64,000 nucleotides of DNA from NCBI RefSeq assembly GCF_009677585.1, contig NZ_WKYV01000004.1, positions 62,001-126,000 on the forward strand, written 5' to 3'. The notes beneath the pieces were generated by a model, which was not told the origin of the DNA, searched no databases, and worked only from the letters and a program-made list of their open reading frames with translations. Numbering within the stretch: position 1 is the stretch's first letter; every line of letters starts with the position of its first letter. Of this stretch, positions 25,641 through 35,944 are shown one piece after another. This DNA comes from Lactonifactor sp. BIOML-A5 (lineage in GTDB: Bacteria; Bacillota; Clostridia; Lachnospirales; Lachnospiraceae). The translations under genes and the position numbers were made by a program.

Positions 25641-25693
25641 CATCAGAAAACAGGTATTTTATACAGATGCAGGAATGAAAGAACAAATGTTCC
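25637..25693 (+). promoter_or_regulatory. Promoter of uvrB with a LexA (SOS) box
   Basis: TTGACA at 25637-25642, a 17-base spacer and TATACA at 25660-25665 form a strong promoter overlapping the kinase stop codon. Fifteen bases after the -10 lies AGAACAAATGTTCC (25680-25693), which matches the Gram-positive LexA box CGAACRNRYGTTYC except for the first base. This predicts SOS induction of uvrB. Confidence 0.8.
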
Positions 25694-25826
25694 GCTGCTG
25701 CCTATACTTTTCTATTGGTCTATGTTATAATTTTTAAAGTATAATATCCACCAGGCTTTATCTGGCGCAGCAATATATCTAGGAAAAGATTTTGTGATCT
25801 TCATTTCACGGAGGTAAAAATACAGT

Positions 25827-27878
25827 ATGGTTAAACAAAGGCACTCCCAAGACGCTTCGCTGCTTGCTCATGAAACCGGCATGAGGGGCGATATTGGTTT
25901 CAAATTACACTCGGAATATCAGCCAACCGGCGACCAGCCCCAGGCTATAAGACAACTGGTCCAGGGATTCAAAGAAGGCAATCAATGCCAGACCTTACTG
26001 GGGGTAACAGGTTCCGGAAAGACATTTACCATGGCGAATGTCATCCAGCAGATTCAAAAGCCGACCCTCATTATTGCTCACAATAAAACCCTTGCCGCTC
26101 AGCTCTACGGCGAGTTTAAGGAGTTCTTTCCGGAGAACGCGGTAGAGTACTTTGTATCCTATTACGACTATTATCAGCCGGAGGCCTACGTTCCATCCTC
26201 TGACACTTATATAGCAAAAGATTCCGCTATCAACGATGAGATTGACAAGCTCCGTCTCTCTGCCACTGCCGCTTTAAGTGAGCGGAGAGATGTCATTATC
26301 GTATCCAGTGTGTCCTGTATCTATGGGATCGGAAGTCCCAAGGATTACCAGAATATGATAATCTCCCTCCGGCCCGGTATGGAGCGGGACAGGGATGAGG
26401 TGATCCGCAGGCTCATTGACATTCAGTATGACAGAAATGACATGGATTTCCACCGGGGGACCTTCCGGGTAAGGGGGGATGTGCTGGAGATATTTCCTGC
26501 AGATTACTCAGAGCTGGCGGTCAGGGTGGAATTTTTCGGGGATGAGATCGATCGGATTACAGAGGTGGATACCCTCACCGGAGAGATTAAGAATGTTTTA
26601 AACCATATTGCCATCTTTCCGGCCTCTCACTATGTGGTTCCCATGGAACGGATTCTGGAGGCGGCAACGAATATTGAGGAGGAATTACAGGAGAGGGTGG
26701 CCTATTTTAAGAGTGAAGATAAACTGTTAGAGGCCCAGAGAATCTCAGAGAGGACAAATTTCGACATTGAAATGATGAAAGAGACCGGCTTCTGTTCAGG
26801 GATAGAGAACTATTCACGCCATTTATCCGGACTTGCTCCGGGACAGCCGCCCTATACCCTGGTTGATTATTTTGGAGACGACTTCCTTATCATTGTAGAC
26901 GAGTCTCACAAAACGGTTCCCCAGATCCGCGGAATGTATGCCGGAGATCAGTCCAGAAAAGGAACTTTGGTGGACTATGGTTTCCGCCTTCCCTCAGCAA
27001 AGGATAACCGTCCTCTTAACTTTGAAGAGTTTGAAAGCAAAATTGATCAGATTTTGTTTGTCTCTGCTACCCCCGGGGAGTATGAGGAGGAGCATGAACT
27101 GCTCCGGGCAGAACAGATTATCCGTCCTACGGGCCTGCTGGATCCGAAGGTAGAGGTAAGACCTGTGGAGGGACAGATTGATGACCTGGTAGGAGAGGTG
27201 AACCAGGAAGTGGAGAAGGGCAACAAAATCCTCATTACGACGCTTACAAAGCGTATGGCCGAGGATCTCACGGAGTATATGAAGGAGCTGGGCATACGTG
27301 TCAAATATCTTCATTCTGACATTGACACTCTGGAGCGCACGGAGATTATCCGGGATATGCGCCTGAATGTATTCGATGTGCTGGTGGGAATCAACCTTCT
27401 GAGAGAGGGTCTGGATATTCCGGAAATTACTCTGGTAGCTATCCTGGATGCAGATAAAGAAGGGTTCCTCCGTTCTGAGACCTCCCTGATTCAGACCATA
27501 GGGCGTGCGGCCCGTAACGCGGACGGCCATGTAATTATGTACGCTGATGTCATAACGGATTCCATGCGGATGGCTATTGATGAGACAGAGCGCAGAAGAG
27601 CCATACAGGAGGAGTACAACAGGGAGCATAATATCACGCCCCAAACCATAAAGAAGGCCGTCAGGGATTTGATAAGTATCTCTCAGAATGTAGCTGAAAC
27701 AGAGGATAAATTAATGAAAGATCCGGAGTCCATGAGCAGGGAAGAACTGGAGAAACTGATAGGTGAGATACAAAAGCAGATGAGAAAAGCTGCGGCAGAT
27801 CTGAACTTTGAGGCAGCGGCGGAACTTCGGGATAAGATGATCGAACTTAAAAAATCTCTGGAGGAATTGGACGACTGA
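25827..27878 (+). CDS. uvrB: Excinuclease ABC subunit B
   Basis: UvrB verifies DNA damage with UvrA and recruits UvrC in nucleotide excision repair. The 683-residue product has the helicase motifs: Walker A GVTGSGKT near residue 61, the beta-hairpin region [28 protein letters not shown], and the C-terminal UVR motif ([19 protein letters not shown]). ATG 25827 follows GGAGGT; it adds about 20 residues before the usual family start ([17 protein letters not shown]). No uvrA or uvrC gene is adjacent. An SOS box lies upstream. Confidence 0.97.
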   Translation: MVKQRHSQDASLLAHETGMRGDIGFKLHSEYQPTGDQPQAIRQLVQGFKEGNQCQTLLGVTGSGKTFTMANVIQQIQKPTLIIAHNKTLAAQLYGEFKEFFPENAVEYFVSYYDYYQPEAYVPSSDTYIAKDSAINDEIDKLRLSATAALSERRDVIIVSSVSCIYGIGSPKDYQNMIISLRPGMERDRDEVIRRLIDIQYDRNDMDFHRGTFRVRGDVLEIFPADYSELAVRVEFFGDEIDRITEVDTLTGEIKNVLNHIAIFPASHYVVPMERILEAATNIEEELQERVAYFKSEDKLLEAQRISERTNFDIEMMKETGFCSGIENYSRHLSGLAPGQPPYTLVDYFGDDFLIIVDESHKTVPQIRGMYAGDQSRKGTLVDYGFRLPSAKDNRPLNFEEFESKIDQILFVSATPGEYEEEHELLRAEQIIRPTGLLDPKVEVRPVEGQIDDLVGEVNQEVEKGNKILITTLTKRMAEDLTEYMKELGIRVKYLHSDIDTLERTEIIRDMRLNVFDVLVGINLLREGLDIPEITLVAILDADKEGFLRSETSLIQTIGRAARNADGHVIMYADVITDSMRMAIDETERRRAIQEEYNREHNITPQTIKKAVRDLISISQNVAETEDKLMKDPESMSREELEKLIGEIQKQMRKAAADLNFEAAAELRDKMIELKKSLEELDD

Positions 27879-27901
27879 CTCTGGTGAGAAGGATAATTTT
27901 T

Positions 27902-27934
27902 GCTATTGTTCTGTTATACAGAACAATAGCTTTT
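27902..27934 (+). terminator. Terminator after uvrB
   Basis: A perfect 13-base-pair stem, GCTATTGTTCTGT (27902-27914) with its complement at 27918-27930 and loop TAT, followed by TTTT. The next 200 bases to the symporter gene are AT-rich; I see no confident promoter or riboswitch there. Confidence 0.88.
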
Positions 27935-28141
27935 ATTTCATAAAGAATAGAAAAAGTGTGGTAAAAATTGATAAAAATATATCACATATACGGGAAATAT
28001 CCATTAAAGTGCACAATTGTATTTACTTTTGTACATGGCTGTGATAAGCTATTGGTAACGAATTGTACCACAAATGTGTGAAATATCTAACGATTTTTTG
28101 TGGGGCATTACAAAATATACTACATATTGGGAGGCGGTATT

Positions 28142-29587
28142 ATGACTTACTTGGACATTGGAATTATTGTCGCTTATCTTGTGGGAATGCTGTTAATCGG
28201 TATTTATGCAAGCAAAAAACAGAAAGGAATTGATGATTACTATGTTGCCGGAAGGAATGTGGGCGCATTTTCTCTCATGTGCTTATGGATGTCAGCCTGG
28301 ATTGGAGGAGCATCTGTCATGGGAACCTCATCCAGAGCCTACGAAATGGGAATTACGGCAATCTGGTATGTGGGCATTATTGCTGTAGGCATAATTGTTT
28401 TTGCCTTTGTTATGGTGAAACCTATCAAACGGCTGGGAGATAAACTGAATAACCTGACTTTCCCGGACTTTATTGAGAACAGATATGATTCAAAAACACG
28501 GGCGGCAACCACGGTAACCACGATCCTGGCGTATATTGCCTATACAGGCAGCCAGTTCGTGGCCGGAGCCAGTATCCTCAATGTGCTTACCGGTTGGAGC
28601 CTGCCGATCTGTTTTATTGTGACAACTTTTGTTATTGTACTGTACACTTCCATCGGAGGCTTTCTGGCGGTAACCTATACGGACCTTGCACAGATGATTC
28701 TGCTGTTCGGGGGGATCGTATTGCTGGGAGTGCCCCTGGCCATGCACCATGTGAGCACAAACGAATTGTCCTTCTCTACGCTGCCTGCATCTTATTTTGA
28801 CTTGGGTACCTGGGGATGGCCTACGATTATTGCGCTGGGCATCTCAACTATTTTTTCTTTCTTTACCTCTATGGACAGCTATACCAAGTGTTTTGCTGCA
28901 AAAGATGAGAAAGCTGCCAAGAGAGGAACACTGATGGCGGCAGCCTGTGTGATTGTTATTGCGCTGTCTTCCACCTATCTGGGACTCACTGCAAAGCTGG
29001 TACTTCCGGATCTTGCCTCCAGCTCCAACAGCTTGGCGGCACTGGTCGTAGAGATTTTCCCTGCAGGGGTAAGGGGCCTGGTGCTGGTAGGCATCCTGGC
29101 GGCCATTATGTCTACAGGAGATGTGTGTGTGCTGACTGCATCTGCAAATATTACAAGAGATATCTATCAGCGGTATATAAATCCTAAAGTAGAAGAAAAG
29201 AAGCTCCTGGTGATGGGAATTGCCAGCTCTTTCTTCATTGGCATAATCAGTGCTGTTTTTGCCTGGTTTAACCAGGACATCATTGATGCCTTGTTTATAG
29301 CATTTACCATTAACTCCGCTGGACTATTCCTGCCCACGGTATGCGGGCTGTTCTGGAAACGCTCAAGCTCTAAGGGTGCCTTCCTGTCTGTATTATCTTC
29401 GCTGATTATTGTGGTTATATGGTACATAGGCGGCATGGTGAGCAGCAGTCCTATTTTCCAGATTGAAGCACTCTGGCCGGCGTTCGGGATCTCCGCGGTT
29501 ATATATCTGACGGTATGCTTAACCGGAAAACAAAGTCCTGAGGAAATACAGAAGGCGGAAGCTTTTATAGCAGCTAAAAATGGCTAA
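28142..29587 (+). CDS. Sodium:solute symporter (SSS family)
   Basis: SSS proteins import organic solutes with Na+. ATG 28142 (MTYLDIGIIVAYLVG) follows GGGAGG; the frame is open 42 bases further upstream without a ribosome binding site. The 481-residue product has about 13 membrane helices and family motifs DDYYVAGRNVGAFSL near residue 30, WIGGASVMGTSSRAYE and YTSIGGFLAVTYTDLAQ. The substrate cannot be read from sequence; the 2-hydroxyacid dehydrogenase gene 86 bases downstream suggests a hydroxy- or keto-acid, which is inference. The chain ends without a long regulatory tail. Confidence 0.88.
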   Translation: MTYLDIGIIVAYLVGMLLIGIYASKKQKGIDDYYVAGRNVGAFSLMCLWMSAWIGGASVMGTSSRAYEMGITAIWYVGIIAVGIIVFAFVMVKPIKRLGDKLNNLTFPDFIENRYDSKTRAATTVTTILAYIAYTGSQFVAGASILNVLTGWSLPICFIVTTFVIVLYTSIGGFLAVTYTDLAQMILLFGGIVLLGVPLAMHHVSTNELSFSTLPASYFDLGTWGWPTIIALGISTIFSFFTSMDSYTKCFAAKDEKAAKRGTLMAAACVIVIALSSTYLGLTAKLVLPDLASSSNSLAALVVEIFPAGVRGLVLVGILAAIMSTGDVCVLTASANITRDIYQRYINPKVEEKKLLVMGIASSFFIGIISAVFAWFNQDIIDALFIAFTINSAGLFLPTVCGLFWKRSSSKGAFLSVLSSLIIVVIWYIGGMVSSSPIFQIEALWPAFGISAVIYLTVCLTGKQSPEEIQKAEAFIAAKNG

Positions 29588-29673
29588 TCTAAAATTATAT
29601 AAAGAAATGTATCAAAAACGGGGGAAGGAAGGCTTGCAGCCTTCCTTTCCGACCCTTGAAAGGAGTGGGGAGA

Positions 29674-30657
29674 ATGAAACTGGTATTGGCAGAATATCCA
29701 GAATCCAGAGACAGGAGTATCGAGGTGGAAAAAAGATACCTGCCGCCGGATACGGAGATTTCCTATGCGGTGGTAGATGAGGGGAACATGGAATCCTACT
29801 ATGCAGCTTTGGAGGAGGCAGATGCTGTTCTGACCGGATTTGCGCCCCTGGATGAAACCGCAATTGACCGGATGAAGCACTGCAGGATTATTTCCGTGCA
29901 GGCAACCGGATGGAATTTCGTGGCTGATGCGTATGCTGCAAAAAAAGGAATTGCTGTGTGCGCTGTGGGGGAATACTGCACCCAGGAGGTGGCGGACCAT
30001 ACCATGGCTCTGATGCTGGGTGTGTGCAGGCTTATCCCCTATCATATGCGCAGAGTCAATCGGGATCATGTGTGGGAGATTGAGTCGCTCAAGGACAGGA
30101 AGGTACAGAGATTCGGAGCCAAAACACTGGGAATCGTAGGATTTGGAAAGATTGGGCGGGCTGTGGCTGTCCGGGCCCGTGCCTTCGGAATGAAGGTAAT
30201 TGCCCATGATCCCTATATCAGTGAGGAAACAGCAGAGATACAGGGGGTAGAGCTGGTAAGCATAGACCGAATTTTGGAGGAGGCAGATGTGATTTCCATT
30301 CACATGAATCTTACCAGCGAGAATGAAAACTATTTTAATAAAGAAAAGTTTGATAAGATGAAGCGTCAGCCTTATATTATTAACATGGCCCGCGGGGCAA
30401 TGATTAATGAGGAAGATCTGGCAGATGCCCTGGATCGCCAGGTGGTATCCGGCGCCGGACTTGATGTTTTGTACAGTGAATCACCAGAACTAGGGACAAG
30501 TAAGCTCATTAACAGGGAAAACGTGATCATTACTCCCCACTGCGGTTTCTATTCCGACGATGCCATTGAGGCGTGTGAGAGAATTTCTGTTCAGAACATT
30601 ACCTATTATATGAAAGGGGAGAAGGAGAAAGTATTTAAGATAGTAAATGGAATCTGA
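29674..30657 (+). CDS. D-isomer-specific 2-hydroxyacid dehydrogenase
   Basis: These NAD(P)-dependent enzymes interconvert 2-keto acids and D-2-hydroxy acids. ATG 29674 follows AAGGAG and GGGGAG. The 327-residue protein has the nucleotide-binding signature GIVGFGKIGRAVAVRARAFG near residue 150, catalytic Arg in NMARGAMINEEDL near 236 and the terminal His in IITPHCGFYSDD. Sequence resembles the phosphoglycerate dehydrogenase/CtBP branch rather than lactate dehydrogenase. The substrate is unknown; co-transcription with the symporter suggests a joint uptake-and-reduction function. A strong terminator follows. Confidence 0.85.
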   Translation: MKLVLAEYPESRDRSIEVEKRYLPPDTEISYAVVDEGNMESYYAALEEADAVLTGFAPLDETAIDRMKHCRIISVQATGWNFVADAYAAKKGIAVCAVGEYCTQEVADHTMALMLGVCRLIPYHMRRVNRDHVWEIESLKDRKVQRFGAKTLGIVGFGKIGRAVAVRARAFGMKVIAHDPYISEETAEIQGVELVSIDRILEEADVISIHMNLTSENENYFNKEKFDKMKRQPYIINMARGAMINEEDLADALDRQVVSGAGLDVLYSESPELGTSKLINRENVIITPHCGFYSDDAIEACERISVQNITYYMKGEKEKVFKIVNGI

Positions 30658-30687
30658 GGCGGTGATACCAGAAAAAGAAGCGCAGAA

Positions 30688-30737
30688 CAGCCGGCCGGAA
30701 AATGCAGAACAGGCATTTTCCGGCCGGCTGCGTTTTT
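30688..30737 (+). terminator. Strong terminator before the hrcA operon
   Basis: An 18-base-pair GC-rich stem (30688-30705 with 30713-30730, loop AGAACAG) followed by CGTTTTT. Confidence 0.94.
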
Positions 30738-30790
30738 CCCATGGTGTACAGCTTTTGTCCCGAAACAAGTATAAAATAATTATAAACCAC

Positions 30791-30859
30791 TTGACAAACT
30801 AAAGTCTCAGTGCTATCTTAAAACCATAGGTATTAGCACTCCACACAAACGAGTGCTAA
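30791..30859 (+). promoter_or_regulatory. Promoter and CIRCE operator of hrcA-grpE-dnaK-dnaJ
   Basis: TTGACA (30791-30796), 17 bases, TATCTT (30814-30819), then a perfect CIRCE element: TTAGCACTC (30833-30841), nine bases, GAGTGCTAA (30851-30859). CIRCE is the binding site of the HrcA repressor encoded directly downstream, so the operon is autoregulated and heat inducible. Confidence 0.96.
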
Positions 30860-30883
30860 CAACTAAAAGAAAGGAGCGAAGAT

Positions 30884-31921
30884 ATGGGTAGCGATCTGGA
30901 TGAGAGAAAACTAAAAATCTTGAAAGCAATCATTAAAACTTATCTGGACACCGGCGAACCAGTGGGGTCGCGTACGATTTCCAAGTACACAGACCTGAAT
31001 CTGAGCTCTGCAACGATTAGAAATGAAATGTCAGATTTGGAAGAGCTTGGTTATATTTTACAGCCCCATACCTCGGCTGGCAGGATTCCATCGGACAAAG
31101 GCTATCGTCTCTATGTAGATGAGCTGATGCAGGAGAAGGAGGACGAGATTTCCGAGATAAAAGGGATGATGATTGAGAAGACCGACAGGATGGAAAAGGT
31201 TCTGCAGCAGGTAGTTAAAGTGCTGGCATCTAATACAAATTATGCAACTATGATTTCTACTCCCAGTTATCATCAGAACAAGTTAAAGTTTATCCAGCTG
31301 TCCAGAGTGGGTGATATGCAGCTGCTGGCAGTTGTGGTGGTAGAAGGGAATATTGTAAAGAATCAGATCCTTGACCTGGAAGAGCCTATGGATGAGGAAA
31401 CAGTTCTGAAGCTTAATCTTCTCTTGAATACGCAGCTAAATGGCCTGACCATTGACGAAATCAATCTGGGTATGATTCTTGCCATGAAAGAACAGGCAGG
31501 CATACACAGCGATGTGGTGGGAAGCGTTATTGATGCTGTGGCCAGTGCAATCCGTTCCGACGAGGATGAAGTTCAGGTTTACACAAGCGGAGCTACAAAT
31601 ATCTTCAAGTATCCGGAGTTAAGCGACAGTACAAAGGCCAGTGAGCTTATCTCTACATTTGAGGAAAAACAGGCACTGGTTGAGCTTGTTAAGGAAAGTA
31701 TGTCAGGTGAGGAGAATACAGGTATTCAGGTATATATCGGCAACGAAACACCCATACAGACCATGAAAGACTGCAGCGTGGTGACCGCCACCTACGAATT
31801 AGGAGAGGGAATGCGGGGCACCATAGGGATTATCGGACCCAAGCGGATGGACTACGAGAATGTAGTAGATAATCTGAAAACGTTGAAGGTGCAATTAGAT
31901 AATATATTTAAAAAAACATAG
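30884..31921 (+). CDS. hrcA: Heat-inducible transcription repressor HrcA
   Basis: HrcA binds CIRCE elements and is kept active by GroEL. The 345-residue product has the N-terminal winged helix (LDERKLKILKAIIKTYLDTG; ATIRNEMSDLEELGYI) followed by TSAGRIPSDKGYRLYVDEL and the dimerisation/GAF-like part, with a normal length. ATG 30884 follows AAAGGAG. Its operators are seen here twice, upstream of this gene and upstream of groES at 56633-56659. Confidence 0.97.
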   Translation: MGSDLDERKLKILKAIIKTYLDTGEPVGSRTISKYTDLNLSSATIRNEMSDLEELGYILQPHTSAGRIPSDKGYRLYVDELMQEKEDEISEIKGMMIEKTDRMEKVLQQVVKVLASNTNYATMISTPSYHQNKLKFIQLSRVGDMQLLAVVVVEGNIVKNQILDLEEPMDEETVLKLNLLLNTQLNGLTIDEINLGMILAMKEQAGIHSDVVGSVIDAVASAIRSDEDEVQVYTSGATNIFKYPELSDSTKASELISTFEEKQALVELVKESMSGEENTGIQVYIGNETPIQTMKDCSVVTATYELGEGMRGTIGIIGPKRMDYENVVDNLKTLKVQLDNIFKKT

Positions 31922-31934
31922 AAAGGCGGTATAG

Positions 31935-32594
31935 ATGGTGGCAGAGGAAAAACAGACGGTTGAGGAAGAAATAACAGAGAAAGAAGCGATGGAACAGACG
32001 GCAGAAGCCCAGGAGGATGATATTCAGGAAAGCCCGGGAGATACGGCGGAGGGGACAGAAGAAGACACCGGAGAATGCGGCCAGGAGGAGTCTGAAGAAG
32101 CCCGGGAGGCCTGTGAAGAAAAGGAAAAGAAAGGTCTTTTCGGAAAAAAGAAAAAGGACAAAAAAGATCAGAAAATAGAAGAGCTGACAGATCAGCTGAA
32201 ACGCCAGATGGCGGAATTCGATAATTTCCGGAAACGTACGGATAAGGAGAAGTCAGCCATGTATGAGATCGGAGCAAAAGAGATAATTGAAAAGATGCTC
32301 CCGATTGTAGATAATTTTGAGAGAGGCCTGGGAGGAGTTCCTGAGGATAAAAAGGAAGATCCTTTTGTGGAGGGAATGAACAAAATCTACAAGCAGATGA
32401 TGACAGCCTTTGAAGAATTAGGTGTGAAGCCTATAGAAGCAGTTGGCAGTGAGTTTGATCCCAATCTTCACAATGCAGTTATGCATGTAGACGATGAAGA
32501 GGCGGGAGAGAATGTGGTTGTGGAGGAATTCCAGAAGGGCTATTTATATAAAGAAAATGTGGTAAGACACAGTATGGTTAAAGTAGCAAACTAG
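31935..32594 (+). CDS. grpE: Nucleotide exchange factor GrpE
   Basis: GrpE releases ADP from DnaK. The 219-residue protein has a long, strongly acidic, low-complexity N-terminal third (to about residue 70, glutamate rich), a coiled-coil (KIEELTDQLKRQMAEFDNFR) and the beta-wing domain (VGSEFDPNLHNAVMHVDDEE, near 176). The acidic extension makes it somewhat longer than many GrpE proteins. It starts 13 bases after hrcA and precedes dnaK by 73 bases without a terminator. Confidence 0.96.
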   Translation: MVAEEKQTVEEEITEKEAMEQTAEAQEDDIQESPGDTAEGTEEDTGECGQEESEEAREACEEKEKKGLFGKKKKDKKDQKIEELTDQLKRQMAEFDNFRKRTDKEKSAMYEIGAKEIIEKMLPIVDNFERGLGGVPEDKKEDPFVEGMNKIYKQMMTAFEELGVKPIEAVGSEFDPNLHNAVMHVDDEEAGENVVVEEFQKGYLYKENVVRHSMVKVAN

Positions 32595-32667
32595 ATGCGC
32601 GAATAACGTATCTGGATTTATATATAAATAATTACAAATAAGACTTAGATTCAGGAGGGAATAAATT

Positions 32668-34533
32668 ATGAGTAAAATCATTGGTATTGACTTAGGTACA
32701 ACAAACAGCTGTGTAGGCGTAATGGAAGGCGGTAAGCCAGTAGTTGTTGCCAACGCAGAAGGAGCAAGAACGACACCATCTGTCGTAGCATTTACAAAAA
32801 CAGGAGAGAGATTAGTAGGTGAACCCGCAAAGCGTCAGGCAGTTACCAATGCCGATAAAACCATTTCTTCTATTAAGAGACATATGGGAACTGACTTCAG
32901 GGTGACCATCGACGACAAGAAATACTCACCGCAGGAGATTTCTGCTATGATTCTGCAGAAGTTAAAGGCAGACGCAGAGAATTACCTGGGTGAAAAAGTA
33001 ACGGAGGCAGTTATTACAGTTCCTGCATACTTCAATGATGCTCAGCGTCAGGCAACAAAAGACGCAGGTAAGATTGCAGGTCTTGATGTAAAACGTATTA
33101 TCAACGAGCCGACTGCGGCAGCTCTGGCATATGGTCTTGACAACGAGAAAGAGCAGAAAATTATGGTATATGACCTGGGCGGCGGTACGTTTGATGTGTC
33201 TATTATAGAAATCGGCGACGGTGTTATTGAGGTTCTGTCCACAGCCGGCAACAACAAACTGGGCGGAGATGACTTTGACCAGATGGTAGCTGACTATATG
33301 ATCAGTGAATTCAAAAAGGCAGAAGGTGTGGACTTGTCAAATGACAAGATGGCGCTCCAGAGAATTAAGGAAGCTGCAGAAAAGGCTAAAAAAGAGCTCT
33401 CCTCCGCAACCACTACCAACATTAACCTGCCGTTCATCACTGCTACCGCTGATGGACCGAAACATTTTGATATGAACCTTACAAGGGCTAAATTTGACGA
33501 ACTGACACATGAGCTGGTGGAAAAGACGGCAGAGCCAGTGAGAAGAGCTCTTTCTGATGCCGGTCTGACCGCTTCTGAACTGGGTCAGGTGCTCCTGGTG
33601 GGCGGTTCCACACGTATTCCGGCGGTACAGGATAAAGTAAGACAGTTAACCGGCAAAGAGCCAAGCAAGACATTGAATCCGGACGAATGTGTAGCTCTGG
33701 GTGCTTCTGTTCAGGGCGGTAAGCTGGCAGGCGATGCAGGCGCAGGCGACATTCTTCTTCTGGATGTAACTCCGCTGTCACTTTCTATCGAAACAATGGG
33801 CGGCGTGGCTACCAGATTAATTGAGAGAAACACAACCATTCCTACAAAGAAGAGCCAGATCTTCTCAACCGCTGCAGACAATCAGACAGCTGTTGATATT
33901 AACGTAGTACAGGGAGAAAGACAGTTTGCGAAAGACAACAAATCTCTGGGACAGTTCAGACTGGATGGAATTCCTCCTGCAAGAAGAGGCGTGCCTCAGA
34001 TTGAAGTTACCTTTGACATTGACGCAAACGGTATTGTAAATGTATCTGCTAAGGATCTGGGAACCGGAAAAGAACAGCATATCACCATTACTGCCGGTTC
34101 GAATATGTCAGACTCTGATATCGAAAAGGCCGTGAAAGAGGCTGCTGAGTTTGAGGCTCAGGATAAGAAGAGAAAAGAGGCAATTGATACAAAGAATGAT
34201 GCCGATGCTTTTGTATTCCAGACAGAGAAAGCCCTGGAAGAAGCCGGTGATAAGATAGACGCGAATGATAAGACTGCTGTGGAGGCTGACTTAAATGCAT
34301 TAAAAGAGCTTCTGGAGAAAACAAATGTGGAAGAGATGACAGAGGCCCAGGTTGCTGAAATTAAAGCAGGACAGGAAAAATTAATGCAGAGCGCTCAGAA
34401 ATTATTTGCTAAGATGTACGAGCAGACGCAGCAGGCAGACGGAGCCCAGGCAGGCCCCGGACCAGACGCGGCAGGCGGAGAAGCCGGTTACGATGCGGAT
34501 GATGTAGTTGACGGCGACTACAGAGAAGTATAA
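32668..34533 (+). CDS. dnaK: Chaperone protein DnaK (Hsp70)
   Basis: ATP-driven Hsp70 that binds exposed hydrophobic segments of proteins. The 621-residue product begins [19 protein letters not shown], carries the nucleotide-binding motifs [17 protein letters not shown] and [13 protein letters not shown], the linker and substrate-binding domain ([16 protein letters not shown] near residue 371), and a lid ending in a Gly/Asp-rich tail. RBS is AGGAGGG. Together with grpE and dnaJ it forms the HrcA-controlled operon. Confidence 0.98.
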   Translation: MSKIIGIDLGTTNSCVGVMEGGKPVVVANAEGARTTPSVVAFTKTGERLVGEPAKRQAVTNADKTISSIKRHMGTDFRVTIDDKKYSPQEISAMILQKLKADAENYLGEKVTEAVITVPAYFNDAQRQATKDAGKIAGLDVKRIINEPTAAALAYGLDNEKEQKIMVYDLGGGTFDVSIIEIGDGVIEVLSTAGNNKLGGDDFDQMVADYMISEFKKAEGVDLSNDKMALQRIKEAAEKAKKELSSATTTNINLPFITATADGPKHFDMNLTRAKFDELTHELVEKTAEPVRRALSDAGLTASELGQVLLVGGSTRIPAVQDKVRQLTGKEPSKTLNPDECVALGASVQGGKLAGDAGAGDILLLDVTPLSLSIETMGGVATRLIERNTTIPTKKSQIFSTAADNQTAVDINVVQGERQFAKDNKSLGQFRLDGIPPARRGVPQIEVTFDIDANGIVNVSAKDLGTGKEQHITITAGSNMSDSDIEKAVKEAAEFEAQDKKRKEAIDTKNDADAFVFQTEKALEEAGDKIDANDKTAVEADLNALKELLEKTNVEEMTEAQVAEIKAGQEKLMQSAQKLFAKMYEQTQQADGAQAGPGPDAAGGEAGYDADDVVDGDYREV

Positions 34534-34543
34534 TATGATATCA

Positions 34544-34630
34544 GGGTCAAAAGGTCATTTGACCCCAACATCATAATATAGATACGGGTAAGAGTGAGAC
34601 ACAGCGGGATCTGCGAGGACCTGCTGTGTC
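34544..34630 (+). other. Two hairpins in the dnaK-dnaJ spacer
   Basis: GGGTCAAA (34544-34551) pairs with TTTGACCC (34558-34565). Further on, an 11-base-pair stem with one G-T pair joins 34598-34608 to 34620-34630. Neither has a T-tract. They probably affect mRNA processing or the ratio of DnaK to DnaJ rather than terminate; that is inference. Confidence 0.55.
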
Positions 34631-34661
34631 GCTTCAAGTCAGATAGAAGGGAAACATAAGT

Positions 34662-35825
34662 ATGGCAGATAAGAGAGATTATTATGAGGTTCTGGGCGTG
34701 GACAAGGGGGCTGATGAGGCTACCATAAAAAGTGCGTACCGGAAGCTTGCCAAAAAATATCACCCGGATATGAACCCTGGAGACGCGGAAGCTGAAAAAA
34801 AGTTCAAGGAAGCCACAGAAGCCTATGGCGTTTTAAGTGATCCTGATAAAAGAAGACAGTATGATCAGTTTGGCCATGCTGCCTTTGATCAGGGAGCCGG
34901 CGGTGGCGGCGGATTCGGCGGTTTTGATTTTGGCGGCGGAGATATGGGAGATATCTTCGGAGATATTTTTGGAGATTTATTCGGCGGCGGACGGAGCAGA
35001 AGGCCCAATAACGGTCCCTCCAAAGGGGCAAATGTACGCGCTTCTGTGCGTATTACCTTTGAGGAGGCTGTATTTGGCTGTGAAAAAGAACTGGAATTAA
35101 CCCTGAAGGATACTTGTTCAAAGTGCAGCGGCAGCGGCGCTAAGCCGGGAACTTCCCCTGAGACTTGTCCGAAATGTAACGGACAGGGGCAGATTGTGTA
35201 TACGCAGCAGTCCATGTTCGGTATGGTCCGAAACGTACAGACGTGTCCGGAATGTAATGGTACGGGCAAGGTGATCAAAGAGAAATGTCCGGACTGCCGG
35301 GGAACGGGTTACATCGCAAACCGCAAGAAGATTCAGGTGTCTGTACCTGCGGGGATTGACAATGGGCAGAGCATTCGTATCCGTGAAAAAGGAGAACCAG
35401 GCAAGAACGGAGGTCCCAGAGGGGATCTGTTAGTGGAGGTACAGGTAAGTCGCCATCCTATCTTCCAGCGCCAGGATATGAACATCTTCTCTACCGCGCC
35501 TATCACCTACGCCCAGGCAGCCCTGGGAGGGGAAGTGCGCATCAGCACGGTAGACGGTGATATCATGTATGATGTGAAGCCGGGAACTCAAACCGATACG
35601 AAGGTGCGGTTAAAAGGAAAGGGAGTGCCATCTCTTAGGAATAAGTCTGTTCGGGGAGACCACTATGTTACGCTGGTGGTGCAGGTGCCTACCAAGCTCA
35701 ATGAGGAGGCAAAAGAGGCTCTCCGCAAGTTTGACGAAGCCTGCGGCAATAAGCCTGCGGGAAAACCTGCGGAAAAGAAAAAGAAAGGCTTTATGGAAAA
35801 ACTGAAAGAAAGTCTGGAAGAATAA
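34662..35825 (+). CDS. dnaJ: Chaperone protein DnaJ (type I Hsp40)
   Basis: DnaJ delivers substrates to DnaK and stimulates its ATPase. The 387-residue protein has all type I parts: J domain with HPD in [10 protein letters not shown] near residue 33, a glycine/phenylalanine-rich segment (about 75-110), four zinc-binding CxxCxGxG repeats ([32 protein letters not shown]) at about 148-220, and the C-terminal substrate-binding domains. A lysine-rich tail follows. ATG 34662 lies behind GAAGGG. Confidence 0.97.
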   Translation: MADKRDYYEVLGVDKGADEATIKSAYRKLAKKYHPDMNPGDAEAEKKFKEATEAYGVLSDPDKRRQYDQFGHAAFDQGAGGGGGFGGFDFGGGDMGDIFGDIFGDLFGGGRSRRPNNGPSKGANVRASVRITFEEAVFGCEKELELTLKDTCSKCSGSGAKPGTSPETCPKCNGQGQIVYTQQSMFGMVRNVQTCPECNGTGKVIKEKCPDCRGTGYIANRKKIQVSVPAGIDNGQSIRIREKGEPGKNGGPRGDLLVEVQVSRHPIFQRQDMNIFSTAPITYAQAALGGEVRISTVDGDIMYDVKPGTQTDTKVRLKGKGVPSLRNKSVRGDHYVTLVVQVPTKLNEEAKEALRKFDEACGNKPAGKPAEKKKKGFMEKLKESLEE

Positions 35826-35832
35826 ATGCAGG

Positions 35833-35861
35833 GGTACAGTCTGACAGGCTGTACCTTTTTT
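35833..35861 (+). terminator. Terminator after dnaJ
   Basis: GGTACAG (35833-35839) pairs with CTGTACC (35849-35855), followed by T6. It ends the hrcA operon. Confidence 0.88.
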
Positions 35862-35944
35862 CTGCTCGGAGATGGAATGCGGTCGTATTTTGTGTCTGAT
35901 GGTGCTATAATAGTTCTATAGGTGAGCAGAAGGAGGTTTTATCC

